Positions 1 to 11,633 of a stretch of DNA of 64,000 bases are shown here, one piece after another. The notes under the pieces are model-generated. The model searched no databases, was not told where the DNA came from, and was given only the letters and a program-made list of their open reading frames with translations. The translations under genes and the position numbers were made by a program. This stretch comes from Undaria pinnatifida (lineage: Eukaryota; Sar; Phaeophyceae; Laminariales; Alariaceae), in assembly GCA_012845835.1 (NCBI GenBank), contig JABAKD010000028.1, positions 6,548,796 to 6,612,795 on the forward strand. Direction: 5' to 3'. Positions within the stretch are counted from its first letter, which is position 1; the number at the start of each line of letters is the position of its first letter.

Positions 1-700
1 TTCCAAGTACTAAGACCAAGTACAACAATACCACAACAATTACTAACAACGAAAGAAGGAGCTCCAATAGTTTGGATGGTTACGACGTCTGCTGGCGAGA
101 AGTACGAATACTTTTTTACACATACTTATCGACGTCCTCCCGCTATGCTTCAACGTTTGTGGACAGATCCACAAGATCATCGACAAAAAACAAGAGTGCA
201 AGGTGCTGGGTACCTCCGCTGAGGAGGAGTCTAAGCAAGCCTGCATGCTCCTTCGGAAGCAATGTTGACAGCACGTTCTTTATAGAACGTTAAGTTGTGG
301 TTTCTATATACCAGCATCGTTTCTTGAGCTCTAAACTATGCCTAAATGCTTGCTCTTCGTCCTTGGGAGTGCAAATGTACGTCACATGTTTACGGTGTGT
401 GCGTTCAAGTTCCTGCTTCCAGCATGTTTTTTTTGGCACTGAGCTCCTTCACATCTTAAGTTGTAGTTTTCCTGTCTCTATTCTTGACAAGCGCGTGCCT
501 GGTGTTTGTGCACTGCGATAATTTATTGTTGATGATCGACTTAGAGAGAGCTATTGATAAGTAAGTGTACAGGTGCTACCTGAGAGGTGGAAGGATATGC
601 CAAGCAAGTCCTCCGACGTGTCTATCATGGACTGGGTGAATGGATGATAATAACTAACTCATAACCATAATCGTCTCCATCATTTACCGTTGTACTATAT
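1..700. other. Unassigned AT-rich stretch
   Basis: Only short overlapping reading frames of 60-75 codons occur, on both strands. None shows a recognisable domain, a good splice border or coding-like composition. I see no repeat shared with the rest of the window before about position 700. Confidence 0.3.
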
Positions 701-704
701 ATGG

Positions 705-800
705 ACCTCTTGGCATTTTCAAGTCGCCAGTTGCGCCATTCGTGCTTCTTTTCCGGCTTTCTACTGAATGTCCATTCCTCCTTCCGCGAGCGAAGCCCTT
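705..800 (+). repeat. Interspersed repeat R, fragment
   Basis: This matches the 3' part of the longer copies at 1.7-2.0 kb and 3.96-4.23 kb: a 'cttggcatt..tca..tcgc..gttg' block, then C/T-rich sequence and 'cttccgcgagcga'. It is a truncated, diverged copy. Confidence 0.4.
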
Positions 801-1204
801 GTACTTGGATATTTTTGCTGAAAGTGCACGGTTAGTGCATCCCTGGCATCTCCGGGGGTCCCACTTCGAAACCGCCTCCGTGCATTACTTGCGGAACGGT
901 CCAGCTTTTCTTTGATTTCTTGCTCCCCGCCTTATTATTTTTGTTTGTGCTCAGTTTGCCAGTTGTTTCTTGGCTTTTCAGCTGCTCCCTGCAAATTTGG
1001 TTATTCTGCCAACACAATCTTGAACATTTTCGCGATTTTTTCTTCCTTCTTGTGTAGTAAGTTGCACTTCCTACCATTTGCCGCTAATTTACCGTCAGTG
1101 TATTACTTGCGGAATGGTCCAGCTTTAGATTTTCTTTGATTCCCACCACTTGTTTTGTACGTGCACGAAGTTTTACCATATTAGCTGAGATCTCGGTTTG
1201 GTTC

Positions 1205-1395
1205 ATCATCTCAGCTCAGCTCCGCCCAGCACCTTACCGCAGTGCTGTGCAGCTCAGCAGCGCGCAGCGCCGCGGAGTGCCGTGCTCTGCGATTCCCTGC
1301 CGTGCCCTGCAGCTCAGCTCAGCAGCGCACCGCAGCGCTTGCTCAGCAGAGCACAGCGCGGTGCGGTGCCGCGCTTTGCCGTGCTTCGCCATGCT
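1205..1395 (+). repeat. GCAGC/CTGCC-type simple repeat
   Basis: A run of 5-mer-like units (cagcg, cagct, ctgcc, gtgcc) alternates for about 190 bp. A shorter block of the same type lies at 1556-1650. The open frames here (94 and 114 codons) follow from the missing stops in the repeat and encode Ala/Ser/Arg/Cys-rich peptides, so I do not call genes. Confidence 0.7.
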
Positions 1396-1714
1396 GCGTG
1401 ATTTGTTGTACTTCTACTAGGTCGTACATGCTAGTGACATTCGAAGTATCATACGTACCACATACCGGTACTATTAATACTACACCAAGTTTGTACATAT
1501 TACGTTGTTGGATCACAAACAATGCACCCCCAGCTCAGGTCAGCCCAGCTATATATAGCTCAGCAGCGCAGCGCAGCGCAGCGTAGTGCGGTGCTGTGCC
1601 TTGCCCTTCGTTTTGCGGTGCTGTGTCGTGCGGCGCTGTGCGTTATTTTGAACATACAGCAGTAGTAGTACCAGGTATGATACAGGTACCAGAAGTAACA
1701 TTATGTACGTGTTG

Positions 1715-1990
1715 TGTACTCGCCTTTTTGCTTTCTTCAGTTGATCGTCCTCTCTCGGTCCCCATGCCCCCCCCCCCCGCGCAAATATCGCACGCACTGC
1801 CGTTCAGAACGTGACATCAACAAGCACAAAGCACAGCGCAGGGCAATTAGCTCTGTACAAGCACCTCTTGGCATTATCACTTCGCTGTTCGCACAAAATA
1901 ATCACGGGCCTCGCTTCTTCCTGCCCCCTTTACATGTTTCAGTTGCATTCTTCCTTGCGCGAACGTAGCGGGCGGCGTCAGCCGCCCGCG
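1715..1990 (+). repeat. Interspersed repeat R, copy with terminal hairpin
   Basis: Shared blocks in order are 'cctttttgctttc', 'tcagaacgtgacatc', 'cagggcaattagctc', 'acctcttggcattatca', 'atcacgggcctc' and 'cttccttgcgcgaacgtag'. The copy ends at a hairpin at 1967-1988: gcgggcggc, a 4-nt loop, gccgcccgc. The same blocks recur at 3960-4225, and the first half at 2088-2195. No coding capacity is recognisable. Confidence 0.65.
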
Positions 1991-2084
1991 GAGCGGAGCC
2001 ATGTGCTTTCTCCAGAACAAGCAGAGTACCACCAGGCAGCAGGTATTAAGCGAAGTACGAGGTACCAGGTACCGGTAGTACGTG

Positions 2085-2200
2085 TGTGTACTCGTCTTTT
2101 TGCTTTCGTCGTTGATTTTGTCCTCAACGCGGTCCTCTTCGCGATATATTCTTCGCCAATTACACCCGTACTACTGCCGATCAGAACGTGACATCGCCCG
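2085..2200 (+). repeat. Interspersed repeat R, 5' part
   Basis: A near-identical 100-bp stretch occurs at 3960-4065 (shared: ctttcgtcgttgattttgtc, cggtcctcttcgcg, cgccaattacacccgtact, gccgatcagaacgtgacatc). The copy stops just after the block that leads into the 3' half in the longer copies. Confidence 0.7.
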
Positions 2201-3955
2201 ACGATATTGGGCCACCCGCATTCCCGACCACCGTTGCCTATTTAGGTATGTGCTTTCGTGCCGTCTTCTCAGATGCCTTGATGTTTTATCCATTGTCTCA
2301 AGCATTCGCTCACTTAAAAAAATTACGTATTCACGTACGTCGTATGATCCGCATACTCCGTATAACACCAGGTATCCTTGTTGTACCGGGCACATGATAA
2401 CACCTCCGTGTTTTTATCTGGATGCCAAATTCGACTGCACCATAATGTGTATGTGTGCGTGTTACTTGTTCCTGTCGACTTCTCCTTGTCGGCTAATTAC
2501 TCGAACTTCGATGTATATCCTAAGACCGTTTCCGTGATACAGCAATGTGCCGTATCGTCATGACCCTGCCAGGTACGTATTGCGTAAGTGTACCCCTCTC
2601 ATACCTAGTCTATGCATGGCATGTACTACCCACGGTGTACGTATATATATATCCTTGTGTGAAGCTCCGGTCATGTCTTATTCAGCTATTATTAGCTAAG
2701 CTCCGTACCCACGACGAGCTGTCTATCCCCCGCCCTCATACTTCACATGAGCCCGACCTGGTGTTCATTTGAACTAATCATCTCGTTTTGCATTATATAA
2801 TGGTGCATACCTGCATGTTCTGTGGACAGCGATACCTGACCGGGTACTCCACAGTGGCCACTATATTTCGGTCAATAGCGCGTGTCGTGCTTGTTTCTCC
2901 GGTGTATATGTAGCGGGATATTTAGTCTATGCATAAATGTCACTGTAAGGCACCCTTACCCTCAGCGCATGTCGCTCCCTACGCTTCTGCATGCAGTATA
3001 CCTCTAGAGTAAATAACCGAACAGCTTTTCATGCGCAGTTGTGCCGTCTACAGCGCGATGATCGTATCCCGTGTGCTCTCGGATTGTATGCGAACATGTA
3101 CATAGAAGCTTGGAATAATTCTTCGTATGTATGTAGACTAGTCGACTAGTCTAGTCTACACATGTATCTGTGATTGTAATACAGACCACGGTGATCTGCG
3201 CACACCCACCTTTTGCGCACCTGATGTGTTTGTTTTCGATCATGGTCACCCTGCTTATTCTTCACAAAAACCTTCGCTGTCATGAATGAAGCTATCGTGT
3301 GGATCCCTATTCCCACGGTCGGTCGCTTCCTACCTTCTAGGCGGGCTAACCGGTTTCAACACTAGTCATGCGTCTCCCCGCGGCCCCCTCCACATCTTGT
3401 TCTTACCAATCAGTTGACAGTTCTTAGCCCGCTAACCCGGTGCGATCTATCCACCATTCTTCAGTAGATAATTGCTCCCGCACCCATCCGCAGAAAGCCC
3501 GTGACCCCAGCTGGCCAGAAGGCCGGACGGAAAAGAGAAACTACGGCAATTCCTGGTAGACTGGCGTGCAGTCACCAGACTGTAACGTCTTCTCGATTAC
3601 GACGTTATCAATAGATGGTCAGCTGAGGTCTCGCGCCTTTTGCGTGGGACTCCTCCTGTGCTTCGCGAGCTCTGAACGTTATCTCGTGAGAATGATGTCA
3701 TGGGGCTGTCCTCCCTGTTATTATCGTCTGTCCGATATCTGGACTCACATAACCCATTCCGTGGATTCAACGACCTTCCTGAACCCCTCACGCTTACGGA
3801 CGTTTGGTTTGATTGTCTTCTCGGAGCTTTACAATATTTCTTATCATCATCTATCCTAGAATTTCAACTCTTCAATTCTTGAGGCCAACACAAACAACGA
3901 ATTACGTATATCGTTCTGTTCCAGCATCTACTATTATTAATATTATATTTAATAA
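2200..3955. other. Unassigned stretch with one perfect palindrome
   Basis: No supported gene. A 20-nt perfect palindrome made of ACTAGT/GTCGAC words lies at 3134-3153. Short CAACA- and GTAC-rich words are scattered but do not form a repeat array. Confidence 0.35.
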
Positions 3956-3959
3956 TCCT

Positions 3960-4225
3960 CCACCTTTGCTTTCGTCGTTGATTTTGTCCTCAACCCGGTC
4001 CTCTTCGCGCTTTTTTCTTCGCCAATTACACCCGTACTGCTGCCGATCAGAACGTGACATCGCCAACATACAGCACAGGACAGACAGGGCAATCAGCTCC
4101 CCACAACTACCTCTTGGTATTATCAAATCGCTAGTTGCACTAAATCACGGGCCTCTTCTTTCTGCCCCCTTCACATTTAGTTGAAGTCTTCCTTGCGCGA
4201 GCGTAGCGGGCGGTGTCAGCCCTTG
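3960..4225 (+). repeat. Interspersed repeat R, longest copy
   Basis: It combines the 5' block found at 2085-2200 with the 3' block found at 1715-1990, so it is the best representative of the family. It ends with 'cgtagcgggcggtgtcagcc', a weakened form of the terminal hairpin. There are no clear terminal inverted repeats. Confidence 0.65.
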
Positions 4226-4229
4226 TATT

Positions 4230-5020
4230 AGTCCATAGTCTATCGCAGATTCTGTAAAATGATGCGAATTCCTGCGATTTTTTGCGAGGAATCGCCCCTC
4301 ACAACTCCTGGTGGAGCAGGGTTAATCCTGGTTTCCTTCACCTCCAACACCCGACCACCCTCCTTCCGAATCCTCCACCTGAGAACCTCCACCCACCGCC
4401 ACAGCAGCACCGCCCCCCGATTTAGACGTTTTCGCAGGTGAAGAACGGTAAATCGAACTTTGTTTGGATGCAACAGCTGCATGTAGCAGGCACCTATATT
4501 GCAAGTAGTCTATATATCTGGTATATGGCGCCTACATTGCAGGTATATATCTGGAATATTTAGTATGTGCAAGAACAAACAGACCGAGAGACGGGGTAAT
4601 CGCAGCAGCGCAATTCATTATAGCATGCGCCCGTGACACCACCTCCTTGCAATTGGTTTTAGGCATCAGCGAACTGGGTCCAACGCATGCCCGTGGTATC
4701 TTAGGAGGAATGAGGGGCGGTAGTAAAAACCAAGTGCGCTGCTCGATAACCTGCTGATCCTGACCGTCGATATACTAAGCGATCTCCGGGTCGTCTCCTC
4801 TGTATCAGGTGAGTGAGTGAAGAATTTTATTTTGTCGTTTTAAAAAAAGCGGTTGCGTTGACATAATCAATGTAGAGGAAAGGAACACCACTCAGCGATC
4901 ATCCACTACCTGCTAGGGCATGTTTTCGTGAGCACCACTAACACGAGCATCAGACGTGGAGGCGGCATCTACAGGACCACGACATCTTCGACGACATGGA
5001 AAATACGTATATTTGCTAGT
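4230..5020. other. Unassigned stretch
   Basis: Overlapping 60-80 codon frames occur on both strands at 4240-4500 but show no domain or splice support. The rest shows nothing I recognise until the C-rich repeat begins near 5028. Confidence 0.3.
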
Positions 5021-5027
5021 AAAAATG

Positions 5028-6965
5028 TGAAAGGAAGTACAGGCAGTTATGTTGAAATTGCGGTAGACCACACTGCCAACCTATTACGTAGGGTATTTCG
5101 TACCTACCTTCTGCATGATCGCCTCCCAACCTCTACCAAAGTAGCATATGCCTAACGAAGTAACGTAATTGAGCGCAGGCACATCAAGCGTTCCTCTCAA
5201 AACACTGACGATTTGCACTTCTCGCCCTCGTGTTCAATGGTGGTGACATTGCTTGCCCACATCACCTCGTTTGTTATATTTGCAATATGTATCTCTGTCT
5301 TATAATTGTCGACCTTAGAACCCCACATCGGCACGGTAAAAATCATGGTAACTACATGGCTGCACCTGTCGATTGGAATGCTCTATCTTGCGATCCATGT
5401 AAAATAGCGCACCACGAAGCTAAAACACATTGTATACCACAGTTCTACATGATTGTTCCAAATTGTTGTCTTGTATTCATGGTGTTGTTGTTCTCACACA
5501 CACATTGACTCGCATAATCAAGTCCCCGTGGTCACAGGACAGACTCCAGTAACTCTGGAGCGGAGAAATACGCCAGAAGAAGCACAAAACAAAGAACATT
5601 CAAATAAAGAGTCAGGCCTGGTTGTTGGAATTTTCGGAAGATTCCTAAAAGATCGTTGCCCCCCCCCCCCCCCTCTAATACACACCACGAAGCTAAAACA
5701 CATTGTATACCACAGTTCTACACGATTGTTCCAAATTGTTCTTGTATTCATGGTGTTGTTGTTCTCACATTGACTCGCAGAATCAAGTCCATGGTCACAG
5801 GACAGACTCCAGTAGTAACTCTGGAGCTGAGAAATACGCCAGAAAAAGCACAAACCAAAGGCCATTCATTCATATAAAGAGTCAGGCCTGGTTGTTGGAA
5901 TTTTCGGGAGATTCCTAAAAGATCGTTGCCCCCCCCCTTCCCTCTGACACACGCAACCCCCCCCCCCCCTCCCCCTGAAATCAAACCTGCTAGAATATTA
6001 AACACTACCAGGCAGGTGATACCACCTCACTACCTATCCAACCAGCCATGCCGTAGCTCCAATTCATTTATTTTCGCCCCCCCCTGCCCCCTCCTCCCCC
6101 CCCCCCCGCACCATCTCCTAGACCTAGCATGTGTAGTAAAGTTCCTCCAAGGTATACATTCATGCGACCTGAAGGGATTTGATCTCCCCCGGCCCCCCCA
6201 TCGCCCCCCCCACCTCGTTTAGTTCTCTATAGCGGCCCCACCTAAAATCAAAACCTGCCACAGTTGATATCACCTTATAACCTGTCTAGCCATCCATGCC
6301 GTAGCTCCGACTCCCCCCCCCCCCCTCCCCCCCCAACGCCCCCTCCTTCCCCATCACCCGCACCATCGCCTAGACCTAGCTCCACGCGTATAGCGAGCTC
6401 CAAGCAGATATACATTTATGCGACCTAAAGCTGTTGGAACCCCCCCCCTCCCGTTCGAAGACTCCGCTCTCTCCTCACCGGTTGTACGACTTACAACATA
6501 TACATGATGAACTGATGCATTCCTTCTACAACTCTCCGATTTTTTTTTTGTCCCCTCAAAAGGTTTACAGTTTTCGCGCACAGATTGAGTTGCCTCCCCC
6601 CTCCGCCTGCTCCCTCTTGTTCAAACCCCGGCCCCGACGCCCTCAAAATATCCGCCCTCCCCTCACCGGTTACACGACTTACGGAATACACTTGATAAAC
6701 TGATGCATTTCCTTCCACAGCGGTCAGATTTTGTCCCCCTCAAAACGGGTTTTTTAGTTTCCGCGGATAGCCTGATTAATAGCACCCTCTTGACCCTGGT
6801 ACAAGCTACACTGTAGTTCCAACGGGAGTCGCCGACCTACATCCTTAATGAGGATACATAACCCGTAATACGCGCGATCGGAGTATCACACACAGCTTGC
6901 AAAGATGAGTTTCGAAAAAAAAATCGATCTCACAGCTGGAGTGTATTTTTCTTTTTACAATATAG
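5028..6965 (+). repeat. C-rich composite repeat, copy 1
   Basis: The first part (to about 5310) matches 38.79-39.12 kb closely: 'cattacgtagggtatttcgt..tctgcatgatcgcctccc' and following sequence. The last part matches 21.48-21.77 kb and 40.50-40.80 kb: 'ggggagtcgccgacct', 'gcgcgatcggagtatcacac', 'cttgcaaagatgagtttcg', then 'cacagctggagtgtatttt'. The middle is poly-C tracts separated by a recurring block ('cgcctagacctagc', 'gttgtacgacttac', 'actgatgcattcctt'). No coding region is supported. It is probably a non-autonomous mobile repeat of unknown class, about 1.9-2.0 kb long. Confidence 0.75.
5405..5938 (+). repeat. 275-bp tandem duplication inside the C-rich repeat
   Basis: Two head-to-tail units, about 5405-5672 and 5682-5938, share long identical stretches such as 'aagctaaaacacattgtata', 'tcatggtgttgttgttctca' and 'gattcctaaaagatcgttgc'. 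Each ends in a poly-C run. The 38.8-kb copy lacks this unit, so the duplication looks specific to copy 1. Confidence 0.85.
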
Positions 6966-7340
6966 ACTAGTGTGTAGACATTGCTTTCGTTCAATTTTGT
7001 ATTTTGTTTTGATCCCCCCCCCCCCCCCCCCCCCCCCCTCCTAGGCTTTTTGTAGTTTTTTTTTTTATAACTTCAGCTATATGAGTCGATAAATAACACT
7101 CAGTGCTTGATTTTTTTTTTTAAAACACAAAAAATTCCCAAACATTGTTGAGTATAATACCTGGTATTATAGATTCTTTTTCAAAAGGCGGGGGGGGGGG
7201 GGGACTTTAAAATACGATTAAAAAATACATCACCTCGTAGCTAGCTGCTGGGAGTCTTGAAAAATAATTTCCGACACGTCACGTCAAATGATATTCAACT
7301 TCTAGCCTCCCCACAGGGGGGGGGGGGGGTACCTGACACC
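6966..7340. repeat. Homopolymer-rich segment
   Basis: A C run of about 25 (near 7014-7038), T runs, and G runs of about 14 and 13 (near 7190-7203 and 7317-7329) are separated by AT-rich sequence. The G runs are candidate G-quadruplex sites on the plus strand and the C run on the minus strand. No gene is seen. Confidence 0.7.
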
Positions 7341-7369
7341 GTCCCTTCTAAATCCTATACAAAAACGAA

Positions 7370-7515
7370 CGCCTATACTAAGTGTTACATAAATCCTAAC
7401 ACGCACTAAATCCTATTTAAAACCGAACACACACTAAATCCTATATATACACCGAACACTCAGTTAATCCTATATAAAACCGAACACACATTAAAGCCTA
7501 CATAAAACTCGATGT
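7370..7515 (+). repeat. Short tandem repeat, about 33-bp unit
   Basis: Four to five imperfect units consist of 'taaatcctatataaaaccga' followed by 'acacac' variants. They are non-coding and AT-rich. Confidence 0.75.
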
Positions 7516-7779
7516 TAAAATCACCTGAATACTGGCGACCTGAATAATACTCGACCGAGTGGGATATTGGATATAAACGCTACACGTATGAATTGATAGT
7601 AATGTGTATAGGTCTATATAAATAACAGTAAGTACGTATCATATAGTATAATATAATACCAGTACGTACGCACGTCGACGGCACAACAAGTGACAGCAAT
7701 TACCAAATAGCACCCGGAATCTTTATTTTCCTCTCTTCCACCGTTCGTAGTCTCCAGTGTCTCCAGCCTGCGTTTCCGA

Positions 7780-8015
7780 TTGTGTTCCCAATCATTCCGG
7801 ACTGCATCTCCCGGTCATAAGCAGACTACACTCCCAACCGATTTCCCGACTGCGTTCCCGACCGTTTTCCCGACTATGTTCCCGACCGTTTCCCGACAAT
7901 GTTCCCGACCCGTTCCATGATCTGGTCCCGTCCCGTCCCGCCAAGAAATCGTAGACTCCCGTCCCGCCCCGTCAACCAAATGGTTTCCCGCCTTTCGGTC
8001 CCATTCCCCTCCCGC
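7780..8015 (+). repeat. TTCCCGAC minisatellite
   Basis: Units of 10-22 bp ending in 'ttcccgac(c/t)' recur about ten times ('cgttcccgaccgttttcccg' and variants), then decay into 'gtcccgtcccg'. The repeat keeps frames open on both strands (65-84 codons), so these frames are not evidence for genes. Confidence 0.75.
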
Positions 8016-8049
8016 GGTAAGCAAATGGGAACCTTTTCCTGTACCGTCG

Positions 8050-8910
8050 CTCGGGAAGATCCAAAACATTTTCCGACTGCGGCGGACTTAACGGTTGCCG
8101 TCCCGTACCGACCGGTGCCTTCGTTACCGCGCGTACCCTTTCAACTATCGACTATCATCCCTAAATACGCGTGGTTGAAAACGCCACCGGAATTGAAAGA
8201 GCCCGTTCACGACCACGTGACCGCAGACCACGTGCCCGAACCCCGGCAAGCCGGCAGTGACAACACAACATGCTGAAAAGGAATGCCAGGTATTTTCCAT
8301 CTACCCGGCGCAAGCAATCCTTCTGTCGCAAAACTAGTGTCCACAACCTCACGCATACTTCTCCACGATCGCAAGGTGAAATGGCGTCAATGTTGGTTTC
8401 GCCGTAAACCCTTGTCTGGCCTCTCGCGTGTGTTGTAGAGGTGAGACAGGAACACTCCGGAACCACGGCTCGAAACAACTATCAAAACGCCTGACGGTGA
8501 AACTCGTAGGCCCAGAATGCGGGCAGCAAAACCTACGACCAACCGCCAATGCACGACCGTGCACGACGTCCGAGCGGCTGTGGAGGCGTGAGTTATTCGC
8601 ACGCGGGACCAAGGGCGATTTATAGTGACAGGGAAAATACTATGCGCCCCATCGCCACCACAAGAGGCAGCAACCTAGCTGTACAGCTGTAGCCACAGGC
8701 CCTAGCCCGCGGCAACGTTGCTCGATATCGACACACCACCGCAGGGTGCATCGAATGCATCATGTCCATTGCTAACGAAGCTCTTCAGCATAGCAGGACC
8801 CGAACTCCATGTTGCCCACCTTTAATTGCTAGGTACTGCTGTGGCCAGCAAGGAGACTCGATCAACGCAGTCTACGTTACGCGCGTAACGAGGCTAAACG
8901 TTATTTCCCC
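8050..8910. other. Unassigned GC-rich stretch
   Basis: Overlapping frames of 65-105 codons occur in several frames at once, as expected by chance in GC-rich DNA. None has a recognisable domain. Confidence 0.3.
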
Positions 8911-8913
8911 CGG

Positions 8914-9183
8914 CTATTGACTGCCGGCATGTCCGCCGTCCGCTTCTGAACCTTTCTGGTGACGGTTCTGCGTGCCCCCTTCGACTGCGCCCCCCGTCTG
9001 CTCCTCGTCGTCTAGCTGTAGCAAAACCCACGAACCCACCACCGCGCTGTTTGTGCTGAATGCAGCTAACGTCAGCACCATGTCACGCGCCTTCTGGCCG
9101 GCTGCATATGGTAGTTCTACACAACTTTCGTCCGCTGTTGACCCTTGCGAGTGATCAGCCCGGCAAACCACCGTAAGCCCACT
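8914..9183 (-). CDS. Candidate terminal exon, unknown protein
   Basis: Reading from 9183 there is an acceptor-like 'gttagtcag' followed by 89 codons and TAG. The peptide has balanced, globular composition (motifs 'GLTVVCRADH', 'ELPYAAGQKARDMVLTL') and then a hydrophilic Gly/Glu-rich tail. The start phase (0) matches the donor of the candidate exon at 9556-9678. I do not recognise the family. Splicing is inferred by eye, and an intronless chance ORF remains possible. Confidence 0.4.
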   Translation of the reverse strand, partial: SGLTVVCRADHSQGSTADESCVELPYAAGQKARDMVLTLAAFSTNSAVVGSWVLLQLDDEEQTGGAVEGGTQNRHQKGSEADGGHAGSQ

Positions 9184-9555
9184 CTGACTAACACTCCATG
9201 TTCCGCTGAAGAACTTTCAAGAGCAGCTGATCTCGACTCTTGGCATGAAATAAACCGTCTAGAATCACCTTCCCAGGTGTCTCATCTTCCGGTGGCATGC
9301 CTATTTCGTCGTCAAGCCGAGTCTGCCGGTCTTTTCTGTTCTAAACTACACTTGAAAACACACGACCTTAGTGTAGCGGCGAACGAAATATAATACGGGG
9401 TACAAGTAGCAGTTTTCTATCATAAATTAAAATTTGCCAGGCATGCTCAATCATTCAAATATAAAGTGTCAACATAGGATAGTCGTTTTCAGCTTCGATC
9501 GGGGCAGAACGTGATAGGGATAAGGGGGGCTGGTTAAAACTTCCATGGTACCTAC

Positions 9556-9678
9556 CTTTATTTTCAGTGTTCGGCCGAACGGTATGTCACTGTCCAAACA
9601 CGCGAATTCCTGGAATCCTTCGGAGAAGAGCCTCTCATCGTAAGTCAGCAAACTCTTTTCGGAGTCTCCACCAAGCAC
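9556..9678 (-). CDS. Candidate internal exon, unknown protein
   Basis: About 40 residues with coding-like character ('SLLTYDERLFSEGFQEFACL', then 'DSDIPFGRTLKIK') end exactly at a strong donor, AAG|GTAGGT. An in-frame TAA lies just upstream, so the 5' border must be a splice acceptor near 9676-9680 ('gttaag'). The next candidate exon (9183-8914) continues in the same phase. No family recognised. Confidence 0.4.
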
Positions 9679-9863
9679 TTAACGTCTTTACAACTGGAAA
9701 CCCATTTTAGGGGACAAAATCATTGGAATTAGCATAGGGAGGAGTTCCAGGGCTCTAAAGGGGTTAAAATACCTTTTCACGTCAACAATGACCACCCGCA
9801 AGCTCTGAATAAAGCAAATGAGGCTAGGACCAAATTTTTACCGTCACCTTCATCCGAGCTGTC

Positions 9864-10100
9864 CTAGTCTACATTCTCGCTGTCCTCGTCATCGCTATGC
9901 TCATCTTCGCTGTCCCCGCTCTCATCCCGGCTGCTCCCATCCTTCTCTTCCCCGTGCTTTTGCTCCCCCTCATGCTTCCGTTTTCTTTCCATCTCCTTCC
10001 CTAACAATTTCCTACCCGCCGCCGTATCAATGACTTCCCCGTCGTGTTCCCCTCCGCTGCTCTCATTATCGACCGCCTCCCCGCCGTTTGTCCCTTTAAT
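9864..10100 (-). CDS. Candidate exon: charged low-complexity protein segment
   Basis: An open frame of 78 codons lies between two in-frame TAG codons. It encodes a basic stretch ('GKEMERKRKHEGEQKH') followed by an acidic Ser/Asp/Glu stretch ('DESGDSEDEHSDDEDSEN') and the stop; acidic residues continue after the TAG. Such tails are common at protein termini and between nuclear-protein domains. It could belong to the same minus-strand gene as the exons at 9.6 and 9.1 kb if a donor precedes the TAG (AAT|GTAGAC), but that is speculative. Confidence 0.35.
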   Translation of the reverse strand: MKGTNGGEAVDNESSGGEHDGEVIDTAAGRKLLGKEMERKRKHEGEQKHGEEKDGSSRDESGDSEDEHSDDEDSENVD

Positions 10101-10279
10101 CTAGCTCTCTGTCGAAGAGGAGGGTCCACAAGGGATCCATCCGTCAAAGGTAGATGCTCATTACATATGTACATATGCAGAGTACTGGGTAAGCTGTCGA
10201 AACATGGGTTAGACGTTGTTTTCTTCGAGTATGGAAGAGGACACATATACGGTACGGCATTCCGCCAAGTAATATAACG

Positions 10280-11090
10280 TGTTGACGGGTCACGTGCGTA
10301 AGATCGAAGTGTTGACTGGGTCACGTGCGTAAGATTGACACGGTGTCGTATGTAGTGGATACTACCATACGAGATGAAGTAGTTACCGTAAAAACGAAGA
10401 AACACGAGTGCTTGCACATCAAGTTCAATCTTCACACCTGCATCTGAACGTGGACAGTTCGTAGTGACATAGATTTTGCTGGCCCAACGAGAGCCCATTT
10501 AAAGTTATCCATCATCGTGTAAACCATCATCTGTCAGGCTCGAACTCGTCTCGCCACGACTCTGGGTTAGCCTCTAAACATATCGGTCAGGCACCACATT
10601 TTAACAGGTTATGAGCCTCGTTAGCGTGCGAAACAAAGCGCATGAACACCCCCTGCGGTGGAGCACAATACTGTGATTTTGCTAAAATACTGCGCAATAA
10701 ACTTGGAACCAAACGTGAATTGAGTTGAACGGCACTGGAACAACGTGCACGAAGAAATGGAATCCCGGCGGACAGGCTGGCACGTTTCAGGCGATTTGCG
10801 TACAAGGTCGAGCTGTAGCTGGCTGCTTGTGCCTCAGGTAAGTGGTGCACTCCTCGTGGTCTCTAGTTAGCCTTCTTTCGTCGTGATCAAGCTACGCCGG
10901 CATTATTTTTTCTTTTCCGGAGTCTTGTTCTCGTGAAACCCCCTCCATGCCCCATGATCCCTATCAAGTCCAGTCAAATGCACGTTGGTATCGACGGCTT
11001 TCCTTGCGGTGTTGCGTTGGTATAGACTCGGTGTTCCGACTTTGGTCCACGCAGTGACTACAAGCCGAAAAAGCTCTGAGTTTCCAACAC
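10280..11090. other. Unassigned stretch
   Basis: A short tandem duplication ('gtcacgtgcgtaagat' twice) lies near 10299-10336. Minus-strand frames of 165 codons (10001-10498) and 87 codons (10587-10850) exist without a recognisable domain. A perfect donor-like CAG|GTAAGT occurs on the plus strand near 10837, but no coding exon precedes it. Confidence 0.3.
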
Positions 11091-11094
11091 GGCG

Positions 11095-11312
11095 TCAAGG
11101 GGGAGGGGGGGGGGGAGGGGGGAGGGGGGGAGGGGGGGGAGGGGAGGGGGGGGGGGGGTGAGATCGAGAAGGAGGAGGACAAGGAGGAGGAAGAGGAGCT
11201 GCGCGAGCAGGAGGAGCAGGAGGATGAGCAGGAGCAGGAGGAGAGCAGGGGGGGGGAGGGGAAGGAGGACGAAGAGCAGGGAGGGGGGGGGAGGAAGAGC
11301 AGCCGAACCTCA
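11095..11312 (+). repeat. Homopurine GGA/GGGGGA tract
   Basis: About 215 bp of almost pure G and A on the plus strand: G runs of 4-9 separated by single A, then GGA/GAGCA triplets. It can form triplex or G-quadruplex structures. The opposite strand gives a spurious Pro/Ser-rich frame. Confidence 0.85.
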
Positions 11313-11633
11313 GCTCGAGGGGGCGTTGTTGTATCAAGAAAAGGCAGTTTGCTCTCTATGAGGAGGTGGTGAAGACGGCGTGACGGTTGGGTGCTGCACA
11401 CATGTGTTGAGAGCGGCGCGTTGTGATTTAAGACTTTGCAAGTTGTTAATTGCCGTCGTTGGCGCACCGGTAGTATTTTGCGTTTACCGGCTTGCAAAAA
11501 GCTTGAACATCTATCGTCGTTTCTTTCTGTGGGCTATTTTCTTTTCCTCCAGTGTCGCTAAGGATTTTTATTTGGGGGCGAAATGAGGACATTTTCCCCC
11601 TCTACCACGATGGACCAACAAGCTTCTACATAG

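Noticed and set aside
1136-1586. Ala/Ser/Arg/Cys-rich ORFs at 1.1-1.6 kb
   Set aside because: Caused by the GCAGC-type simple repeat; three frames are open at once.
10964-11497. 177-codon Pro/Ser-rich minus-strand ORF
   Set aside because: The frame is kept open by the homopurine GGA tract; no normal protein composition outside it.
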